From: Priapulus caudatus
Taxonomy: Eukaryota > Priapulida > Priapulimorpha > Priapulimorphida > Priapulidae
Direction of reading: 5' to 3'
DNA: 26,516 nt
NCBI RefSeq assembly: GCF_000485595.1
Contig: NW_014577194.1
Span: 386,933 to 413,448, forward strand
Shown: positions 9,832 through 19,200 of the stretch, in pieces
Layout: the number at the start of each line of letters is the position of its first letter
How positions within the stretch are numbered: position 1 is the stretch's first letter
Program-made: the position numbers and the translations under genes
The notes under the pieces: generated by a model
The model's database searches: none
Told to the model about the DNA's origin: nothing
Seen by the model: only the letters and a program-made list of their open reading frames with translations

Positions 9832-10125
9832 TTGAAGTTGAGCATCAATGAATCAGTCACTCCCTTCACAATATGTTCCAACGTTATACACCATTCACTA
9901 ACTAATTTGGTGTGAAGGCACCTTCATTTAAACAAATATACCGCCATATATGGACAACACGTACAATATACAAACAACCATGAGTCATCAACTAATTACT
10001 AATGAACACTTTCAGAAGAAATGGCGGAAAATACTTATAGTGTAAAACCATAGTGGTAAATATGAACACACCTATGCATATGTGGCGCGCCATGTTGCTC
10101 CACCTCCCGGAAGTGTATTGTAGTG
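9832..10125. other. Non-coding stretch
   Basis: No gene, repeat or inverted structure was seen. Confidence 0.5.
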
Positions 10126-10407
10126 TATCGTATCAGTGGCGCCCGCAGATAGAAGCACTGGAAGCACAGTACTTCCAGTAAATTTTGGGTTAAAAAATTG
10201 TGTTTCTACCTTTTTCTTTCTAAATCTCTCTCGCAAGACTCACCAGATTGCATCTCCAGACGTCTACCATTCAAACATTTGTAGGGGGGGGGGGCATGAC
10301 CCCATACTCCCCCTAGCATGCAGCGCGCCTGCTTTTTATTATCACTGAGAATTTTATCCTTCTGTGCTTCTACTTTCTTAAGACCTGTGGGCGCCAGTGT
10401 ATCGTAT
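10126..10407. mobile_element. Non-autonomous hAT-type element with 8-bp target duplication
   Basis: TATCGTAT occurs at 10126-10133 and 10400-10407 as a perfect 8-bp target-site duplication. Between them (10134-10399, 266 bp) the termini are inverted: CAGTGGCGCCCGCAG on the left, and CACTGGCGCCCACAG on the right when read on the other strand. An 8-bp duplication with CA(G/C)TG ends is the hAT signature. The interior has no transposase, so the element depended on an enzyme from elsewhere. Confidence 0.85.
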
Positions 10408-10454
10408 GATGTTGTTGCGAAATCGAAAAATAAATTGCGAAGCGTTGCTCTTCA

Positions 10455-10637
10455 TTTTTGTCAGCAAATCGTCCGAGTCGTGCAAAATAGAACACGTTCT
10501 ATTTCTCCAACTCGGCGACTTGACTCCGACTCCAACTCCAACACAATCAAATTTCAGCCGATTAGTTGGAATGCACTTGGGTCAAGTCGGGGGCAAGTTG
10601 GAATGCACTTGACATAGGTACGATTTGCTGACAAAAA
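10455..10637. mobile_element. Inverted-repeat element (MITE-like)
   Basis: TTTTTGTCAGCAAATCG at 10455-10471 is perfectly complementary to 10621-10637. The interior is built of short motifs: GTTGGAATGCACTTG occurs twice near 10565-10612, with complementary CAACTCGGCGACTTGACT-type sequence to its left. No target duplication was resolved. The stretch GTGTAAACGCAGCTT just outside (from about 10645) has a near-complement around 8499-8513. Confidence 0.5.
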
Positions 10638-11395
10638 ATCGACAGTGTAAACGCAGCTTGTTCAGCGCTCCCACTTCTAAAGGTGCCCTCACACCATAGC
10701 GATCACCAGTTGCGTATGGTTGCGAATAAAAAATAGTGGGCATAAGTTCCGAACGCAACTCACACGCAATTAACTAATATAAGGTGCCGTCACACCATAG
10801 CGATCACCAGTTGCGTATGGTTGCGAATAAAAAATAGTGGGCATAAGTTCCGAACGCAACTCACACGCAACTAATAGGTTTTATAGGTTTGAAGTACGCA
10901 ACAAGCACGCAGGTGATCGCAGACACACGCAGAGTAAGAGTTCAAAAATTTTGAACAGTTCAATAATTCTCTGCGAATGCCTGCGATTAATCCATACGCA
11001 ACAGGGACGCAACAGGTACGCTACGCACGGAACACGATCGCAACACGATCGCAACTGGTACACAACTATGTTATAAACGCAGGTGATCGCAGGTCCAAAT
11101 TTGAGGTATCTGGCCAGGTTTTGGTAGCGTACATGTTGCGAATGTGTTGCGTACCTGTTGCGATCATGTTGCGATCGTGTTGCGTGTCTGTCGCAATCCT
11201 GTTGCGTTTGTAGCGTACCCCCAACATATTGTGCGTATTCCCAGCGTATCCCCAACCTATGCCCTGCGTATCCAACCTATTAGTTGCGTGTGAGTTGCAT
11301 GTTAGTTGCGTACTACATGCGTGTTGAGAAATGGTATAAATAGTGGGCCTTTTCTAGATCGGTGTCCGTTGTTGGTGGACCTCCGAGGCGACAAC

Positions 11396-12600
11396 ATGGA
11401 GCTATACCTCTTGCTGTTATTGGACATCAGTTTTATCTGGTAAATTTAGCACTCCAACACATACAGAATAGAATAAACAGAAGGGGGAGAAGAAGAAGAA
11501 GAAGAGTGTGGGTTAGACCATGGATTAGCAGGCGCCTTCACTTTGGTCTCTACGACCAGCTTCTGGTGGAGCTCCGGAACGAGGACCAAGGCGCATTCAA
11601 GAACTTCATGAGGATGCCCCCGAGATGTACGATGAGCTGCTACGGAGAGTTGGTCCTCGCATCACGAAGCAAAACACCAAGTACAGGTTGCCCCTGGACC
11701 CTGGCCTGAAGCTGGCAGTCACTTTGCGGCACCTGGCCTCGGGTACCAAGTACTCCGACATGCAGTACGGATGGAGAGTACCACCCAACACCATCTCAGT
11801 CGTGGTCCGTGAGGTCTGCCAAGCCATCATTGATGAGTACATGGAGGAGGTGATGACCTGCCCCACCACTCCTGAGGGATGGCGTGCCATATCAGACAAC
11901 TTCATGAAGAGGTGGAACTTTCCCCATACATGTGGGGCCCTAGATGGGAAGCACGTGGCATGTAGGTGTCCCCCCAACAGTGGATCCATGTATTACAACT
12001 ACAAGGGGTTCTACTCTGTGGTGATCCTCGGCCTCGTAGATGCTGATTACAAATTCATCTGGGCAGGACTTCGGTGGTTTAGGTCTTCGATCAGACGCCA
12101 AATCTACAATAAAAAAAAACTGCGAGCTGCAAGGAATAATGTGGGAAGGGGATGAACATTCGCGATTCCACGACCACATCCTCTACGAATGACCCAGGAT
12201 GTACCCTACTACTTCATCGGGACGATTGCATTCACCTCAGAGAGACCATTGATGAAGCCCTGACGGACTCCGTGGTCTGGAATTGATAACACAGGATCTT
12301 CAATTACGGCTCTTCCGTGCCAGGAGGGTTTTGGAAAATGTCTTTGGCAATCCTAGCGCAACGATCCAGGTTTATGCTTGCGCTACCATTCGCAGACATG
12401 CTTCCAAAAATTTTCAAGCTTGTATGCAAACTGCATTTGCCTGCCACAATCTCAATGAGGTTACGCTACCCTGGTCTACAGAATCAGCAGCTCGACCGTG
12501 TGGAGAACAACGGTTCATCATTACTTGGACCCTGGAGAGATGCCGATATTTATGGAGTTTATTATACAGGTTTTTTACAACGTGACCGATATTCGCATAC
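11396..12600 (+). pseudogene. PIF/Harbinger (HARBI1-type) transposase, frameshifted
   Basis: This is a DDE-superfamily nuclease of the HARBI1/PIF type, the enzyme that moves Harbinger elements. The N-terminal part (11396-11625) starts MEL, then shifts frame into a basic run and the family motif VWVRPWISRRL and LVELRNEDQGAFKNFMRM. The main intact stretch (11625-12080) has the family helices and both early catalytic Asp contexts, GALDGKH and GLVDADYKF, plus PPNSGSMYYNYKGFYS. Frame is lost after FIW, although the next motif can be seen in another frame. The last catalytic-Glu region (RARRVLENVFG, about 12313-12350) and the C-terminal HNLMRLRYP-like sequence follow in different frames. At least four frame changes and internal stops make it non-functional as read. 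Some indels could be assembly noise. Confidence 0.88.
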
Positions 12601-13435
12601 TACAGCGCAGGTCACAATACAACTTGGTAAAGTTTGACTCAGACTCAAACACGCAACTCGTGAAATGTCTTGCAGCGCAACTACACACGCAACTCGCCAC
12701 GCAACTCGGTACGCAGGTGATCGCCAGTATTGCGGGGAGATTACACAAGTTCATGTTCGCAACCCACACGCAACCCACACGCACCCATTAGCGTTGAATA
12801 GAGTTAGCGTGCCGTCACACATAGCGATTACCAGTTGCGTATGGTTGCGCAATAAAAATAGTGGGGACATATTACGAAGCCGCAACTCACACGCAACTGA
12901 TAGGTTTTATTAGGTTTGAGTACGAACAAGCACGCAGGTGATCGCAGAACACGCAGGTAAGTTCAGAGAATTTTGAACTGTCAAAAAGTTCTCTGCGAAT
13001 GCTGCGATCAATTTATACGCAACAGGACGCAACAGGTACGCTACGCACTGAAACACGTATCGCAACACGATCGCAACACGATCGCAACAGTGTACTGCAC
13101 TCATAAGTTATGAACGCAGGTGATCGCAGGTCCAAATTTGAGGTAATCGGCCAGGATTTTGGTAGCGTAATTGTTGCCGAATGTTTGCGTTACCCTGTTG
13201 CGATCATGTGCGAGATCGTGTGCTGCGTGGCCTGTTGCGCATCCTGTTGCGTTGGTGTAGCGTACCCCAACCTTATCTGCTGCGTATTCCCAGCGTATCC
13301 CCAAACCTATTAGTTGCGTGTTGAGTGCGTTGTTAGTTGCGTACTACATGTCGTGGTTGAGAAAATGGTATAAATAGTTGGCGCCTTGTCATAGATCGGT
13401 GTTCAGCTTGTTTGTGCGACCTCCGAGGTGACAAC

Positions 13436-13910
13436 ATGGAGCTACCTCTTGCTGTTATTGGATATCGTTTAATGCTGGTCAATTAGCACACCAACACATT
13501 ACAGAATAGAATAAACAGAAGGGGGAGAAGAAGAAAGAAGAAGAAGAAGAAGAAGAAGAAGAAGAGAAGAAGAAAGAAGAAGAAAGAAAGAAGAGAAGAA
13601 GAAGAGAGAAGTCTGGGTTAGACCATAGAGATTTAGCAGGCCCTTGACTTGGGTCTCTACGACCAGCTTCTGGTGGAGCTCGTCGCGAACGAGGACCAAC
13701 GGTGCAGTTCAGAACTTCATGAGGATGCCACCGAGATGTTACGATGAGCTGCTAACGGGGAGAAAGGGGGTTTTGGTCTCGCATCACCAAGCCAAAACAC
13801 GAAGTTACAGAGTGTTGCCCCTTGAACCCTGGCACTGAAGCTGGCCAGTCACTTTGCGGCCAACCTTGGCCTCGGGTACAAGACTCCGACATCGCAGTTT
13901 GTACCGTTAT
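13436..13910 (+). pseudogene. Remnant of Harbinger transposase N-terminus in the deleted copy
   Basis: ATG at 13436 begins MELPLAVIG, the apparently original reading that copy 1 has lost by a 2-base insertion. A GAA-repeat-encoded basic run and a YDQLLVEL-like segment follow, then multiple frame changes, before the internal deletion. It is useful only as a guide to the ancestral frame. Confidence 0.6.
13524..13612. repeat. (GAA)n microsatellite inside the transposase remnant
   Basis: This is a GAA/GAAA run of about 85 bases. The matching site in copy 1 (about 11481-11509) is much shorter, so it has expanded in copy 2. It corresponds to the Arg-rich run of the transposase. Confidence 0.85.
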
Positions 13911-14442
13911 TAGAGTTTTTTTATTCACAGGATTTTACCACGTGGACGATCATCGCGCAATTAAACGCAACTAGCACGCAGGTCCAACGCCAACTTGGTA
14001 AGTTTTGAACGCAACTCAAACGCAATCTCGTAAGTTCTGCACGAACTCACACGCAAACTCGACGCAACTCGTACGCAGGTGCATCGACAGATATTGCGGA
14101 GATTCATAAGCTCAGTTCGCAACTCACACGCCAACCATACGTAAACCCCACACGCAACCCACCGCAACTCATCACCGCAACCCACACGCAACTCACACGC
14201 AACCATAGGTTGAAATAGGCTAGAAATTGACAAATTGTTGATTTGGGATTGCGTTTTGAGTGCGTATAAAAATATTTTTTACACGCAAACTCATAGGTAT
14301 TCAGCGATACGCTATGGTGTGTACGGGGCCTTTAGAAATCAACAAAATTGCTGATTTGGGTTGCGTTTGGTGCGTATAAAAATATATTTTCACACGCAAC
14401 TCATAGGTGTTCAGCATACGCTATTGTGTGAGGGCACCTTAA

Positions 14443-16086
14443 GCAAAATTCCCTGAACTAGGAAAATTTCTGCCCTGCTGAGGATATTTTTTAAGAACTA
14501 GATTTCTAATAGATCTAAGGAATCTAGGTGCTTTGAAAGTTATCAGAAAAAGAAAACAGTAGAAATAGCAGAGCATAACAATTTCTTTGTACAAATTGTT
14601 TGTAACAATTTGCATAACAATGCAACCAATAATGCGTCACATCCTCTAACCTAACAGGCTAATGAACCTGTAGTGATTTAATAGCGGTCACGTGTCAAAA
14701 GACAATCTCTTGCCATGAATCCTTTTCGTACGGTTTCAGCAATTCATCTCATATAGTAGTGCCCCATAAGTCCATGTTTATAATATCCAATACTTGAAGC
14801 TCATAGTAACTGACCTGAGAATTATCACAGCCACAAGAACCAAAACAACGTGTACTAATAAATATTGTCATAAAATTACTTGTTTCCTTCACAACAACTG
14901 GGGATTATTTATTCATTTTAATTAGAATACAAGTACATGCTTCAATCAATGATAAAATAATTGCAAATTAAAGCAATGTTTATATATTCGAAATTCACAC
15001 AAGCAAGAAATATTGGTAATGCTACAATATTAAAATTGTCTTGGTAAGTTAGTGAGACTTAAATTTCAAAAGACTGTAATAAAATAATTATTTTAATATT
15101 ATATTATAATATAGCATACAAGAACACCAACTCAACCACCTCTACATTTTTACAGTGTTCAACATGCACCTTCAAAGTTCTCACATTACAAAGTGACATT
15201 CGAAAGTGTCACAGAATTTTGTGCACATCGCAGTAGATGATTTGACAGTTGATCAGCACTAATTTGGTATATAAATTTACATCCTCTCGTGCCAACAATA
15301 CATCATTTTACATAATTGTAACATAGGGCAACACTATATGCATATTCAAAATGCACAACAATCTGACCAAAATCATATTATTTTACAAATTATCTCAGCT
15401 GTACACTCGTCCTCATATAACATTTTTGACTAAATGAGGCAACGCTACATCCATGTCATGAACCTGCACCAACTTCTACATCATGCCAATGGCAGCAGTA
15501 GCATCATTATCAAGTCCACCCACATACTGGCTACGTTAAGTGGCATCACGCTAATTACATTAAACCGTCGTCCTACGTTCAGCTGTTCTGAGTTTCAACT
15601 GTGAGTGTGAGCAATGAGGTGTTGTGACACAACACCTCATGCACTTCAAGGCACACTGTGCATCTTTTCTGGCAGCTGTCTCTCCACTATGCCTCATTTT
15701 TCCTCTGAGGACCACGTAGAGGGACAAGTACAATGTCAACTATCTCTGGCAGCACCTTCATTGCTCGACATACCATCACAGCCAATTGTCCAGCAACAGA
15801 TCACACAACTACACCTCAAAACGATGTTTATGACAGTCCCATCCTCTTCATAGCCTATCAAAATAACAGGGATACAAACAACACACTTAATATAAGCTGA
15901 CAGAACTAACACATTGTAACCCACAATCACAGCGTGTATCTATGGGAAATCCCAGTGAAATGGTAAAATTTACCGACAAATTATCTGCACAAGTATTTAC
16001 TACCCTCGTCATTCACACAGACCCAACCAAGTAACAGTGCCCAGCAGGTGGCAGCACCTCATTCCCTATGAGATTCACATCTAAAC
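14443..16086. other. Non-coding stretch downstream of SLC25A38
   Basis: No supported gene is present. On the minus strand this is the region after the SLC25A38 C-terminal exon, so it should hold its 3' UTR. TTTATT at 14908-14913 reads AATAAA on that strand and is a distant candidate polyadenylation signal. Confidence 0.4.
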
Positions 16087-16227
16087 TCAACAAAAACAGA
16101 CCGAGAAAACACCAATATTGAACATGACACTTACGGATTCATAGAATGTCCATGCCATAGCTGCCATTAGTGTGCGCCGCAGCGTTCTAGGTAGCAACCC
16201 TCTAAGGAAACCATCGAGTCCATAGGT
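16087..16227 (-). CDS. SLC25A38: SLC25A38 exon 9 (C-terminal)
   Basis: It starts after acceptor GTGTGCATTTGCAG and encodes [20 protein letters not shown], then [11 protein letters not shown] (residues 260-290), the last matrix helix and helix 6. Family similarity ends at 16135, where GTAAGT follows. Without splicing the frame adds 15 residues, unlike the human tail, and stops at 16087-16089. Confidence 0.8.
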   Translation of the reverse strand, partial: TYGLDGFLRGLLPRTLRRTLMAAMAWTFYESVSVMFNIGVFSVCFC

Positions 16228-19200
16228 CTGCAAATGCACACAAACAGTCAGCATTCAGATCAGCACTGTAACTAACATTAGGGTCTCACACGACAGACCC
16301 CAGGTGCCGAGTGAATTGCCTGGAAAGCTCTCCTCGAGGGAATCCACAAAGTACCAACCGATTATCAACGACTGAAGTCATCTCTACATTTGACAAAAGT
16401 TGTCATCGAAGAGGTACACGGGCTCACAGCCAGGGTTCTGCCCTTATCATTACAGTTATGAGTTTTCGATCTGTTTCCAATAACATTCAATCCACGAAAA
16501 AGTTTTTACACACAAACACACACACGCACACACGCACACACGCACGCACACACGCACACACGCACGCACACACGCACACACACATATTATATATATAAAA
16601 ATTGAAATTATTGGAAAAAAAATACACTGTTGCGTCAGTTAATTCAATAACATAGCACATATACTTAATAATTGAAATGATGAATAAACCGATTACAGAG
16701 ATTTTCATATAAAAAGTTCTCCTTATTTCCAACTTACACGTATGAGGGGCTTTAATCTTAAGCTGATGGTACTAGCATTTAAAATGTTATAGATTTCTCA
16801 GTAGTCCTACAATTAAACAACTCAACAGTGACTTCATCGAGACATTTTTCCAAAGCAATTCCCCCCATACTACAGAGAAAGGGGTCTACATCAGTCAGCC
16901 TGATCACTCACAATATTAAGCTGCACTGCTTTTACCTGAACTAGAAAATGTTTGAAATGGTAGTATAACCAATGGATGTTTATTTGTTGTCTTTGCTAGC
17001 TATGTGCACCTAACCAGATTTATAGCTGAAATGACACACATGACCCTAACTGACCTAATCATAAAGTTGATGGCATCTGCCTTGGCAGGCAAGGAGACGG
17101 CAAGCATGGCATGCAAGGACACGGTGGCCCCACTATGACACAGACACATTCTAATTTTGAATCCAGAGCACCTCACGTACAGCATTCAACACAAACGGAC
17201 TACAACAACACGATAAAGTGAAGACAACTATTACTCTTTCCTCCTTGAAATCTAAAATAGAAAAAAGATAGATTACTGAAAATATAATTGTTACTTATGT
17301 AAACAACTTTATACAGAATAGAATGAAATCTTCTGATTAGAAAATAATTCATTTCATAATCACATACATAAGCAAGGTAACATAGGAAACTATATTAGTA
17401 AAAGAATCACCCTATCTAAGCCTTGGTCATAGATTTTCTGGTTTTCCTGAACGTCTATAAAAATTTTCTAAAAGAAACATTTGCATGACTATCAGAAGTA
17501 GATAATAGGGTCTATTATCCCTATTATCCTATAGTCCCTATTATCTACTTCTGATGACTATCCATCTGATTTTGTAAACTAGTTTTGTTAAGTTGCACCA
17601 GGTACAGTAGTTATCAAACGCAATGAAGAGGATCACAGGAGCGGGTAGGAACAGCACATATGCCAGCACTTGTAACATGTAGTACTAGTACAACCCAAAA
17701 GATTAGTTTTTTTACTACCATACACAAATACGAGGGTACTGAACTACATCTGATAAAAAGAAACAGCTTTTTTAAACTAAGTCTGTTATCAGCATGCCAG
17801 GAGCGTGTACAGAAGGGGGGGGGTCCAGGGGGTGCGGAGCCCCCCCAGGCTCGCGCAGAAAACGTATCTGAGGTCTAATTTCAAAAAATGTTTGGGGGAG
17901 GACCCCCCAGACCCCCCTTCGCGTGCTCGCAAGTTTTGGTTACGGTTAGACCCCCCAACCCCCTGCTACAAATCCTGTACACGCCCCTGCATGCAGCAAG
18001 CAACACTACACTGTAACAGCAATACGTTTCCATGCACCTATCCAAAGCCTTTGACAAGCAATCGCCATAAGGGGGGCTTATGTCGGGCTTGCTATCACTC
18101 GACTGGAAGCAACTGGCTGCAATTCACGGCGACTGCAGTGCTTAGGTCGATCGACTGCGACGCGACTGTCTGCGACTGGCTGCCACTAGTTGCTCGGAAT
18201 AGAACAGTGGGCAACTGATCGCAACTAGTCGCTGCTGATCGCTTCCAGTTGCTCGAAATCCAGTTGCTTCCAGTCGAGTCGGCTCGCAAGCTCGACATAA
18301 GCCCCCTTTACGTTTAGACTTTAAATAGGGCAACCCTCACATATTTTCGACAAATTTAATTTAAATTCCTTTATTAGAAAATGTCTCTTTAGTGAATCTC
18401 ATGTCAGGATGTTACTTTGCTAATTAATTGAGTCACTATGCCACAATTTTATTATTACTAACAGGTCAAAGGTCAATAAGCCTACAACTACGATAGGAAT
18501 GCACTTTTTGGATCTAGTATGAGTAGGAGCAAGAATAGCCATTGGCGTTGCAAACACCCTATTGTTTAGCATGCGTGCGAATATAGCGCACGATAATTGA
18601 TCGAGGTAATTAATATTTCAGGACATGTGCCTATAAATATCAAGACGTGGACGTTTATGCAGCTACGTGGGTCTATGGAATTTGTTGCAACCATTGCACT
18701 ACGTCTTTACAATCATGAAAACACAGCCCTTTCTATACGTACATTATGTGACAGGAGCTTCCTATACAAGTACACAACTGGATAGACACTGCACTGTTAA
18801 ATATTCAGGAAATTCAAATCCCATAATGTTTCAGTAACAATAGGTCGTTTTACAAAATCACAGAATTACAAAACGCCCAACACATTAGTGGTGGGCCACA
18901 GAAAAAAGCTTCTCCAACCATTCTCTGGTGAAATGGCTGTGAAAATAAAACTCTTGTTAATTTCTAGGCCGAAACAATCACGTACATATGCTCAACACAC
19001 ACACACAATCACCCCCGCACAAACACACTTATGCAAGCACGCACACACACGTCAAGGCTGATGCAGTTTAACTGCATGCAATTGCCCTGCCTCCGTGGGG
19101 TACGGCCTGCTAACTTAATCGATGCACATCAGTTTTATTAGTTTTATTTACAACATACCTGCCGACCTTACCTCACATTATGTTTAAACGTCCCCGGGTC

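Larger units (their letters stand above)
12807..14335 (+). mobile_element. Second Harbinger copy, internally deleted
   Basis: The sequence parallels the first copy from its left end (GTGCCGTCACACATAGCG at about 12810) through the transposase start region (ATG at 13436) and the GAA repeat. After the motif around 13890 it jumps to sequence matching the first copy near 12552, removing about 0.8 kb that includes both Asp motifs. It then runs to a right end (CGATACGCTATGGTGTG, about 14306-14322). It differs from copy 1 by many one-base indels. It cannot encode a nuclease. Confidence 0.75.
10678..14442 (+). mobile_element. PIF/Harbinger element concatemer with TAA target duplication
   Basis: TAA flanks the unit at 10678-10680 and 14440-14442, the 3-bp TWA duplication typical of PIF/Harbinger. 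The outer termini are inverted: AGGTGCCCTCACACCATAGC at the left, with the matching AGGTGCCCTCACACAATAGC read from the right end. Inside are an extra left end (10681-10781), a copy with a frameshifted transposase (about 10782-12806), a second internally deleted copy (about 12807-14335) and an extra right end (about 14336-14439). The non-coding parts are packed with ACGCAAC/GTTGCGT motifs in both orientations. No Myb-like partner gene, usual for autonomous Harbinger elements, was found. Confidence 0.88.

Noticed and set aside
15425-15500. Possible last SLC25A38 exon after acceptor GCCTCATTTAG
   Set aside because: The encoded peptide does not resemble any SLC25A38 C-terminus, and the acceptor is only one of many possible sites.
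16311-16732. Frames across the AC-rich microsatellite on both strands
   Set aside because: Their length comes from the repeat, giving only Thr-His or Cys-Val runs.
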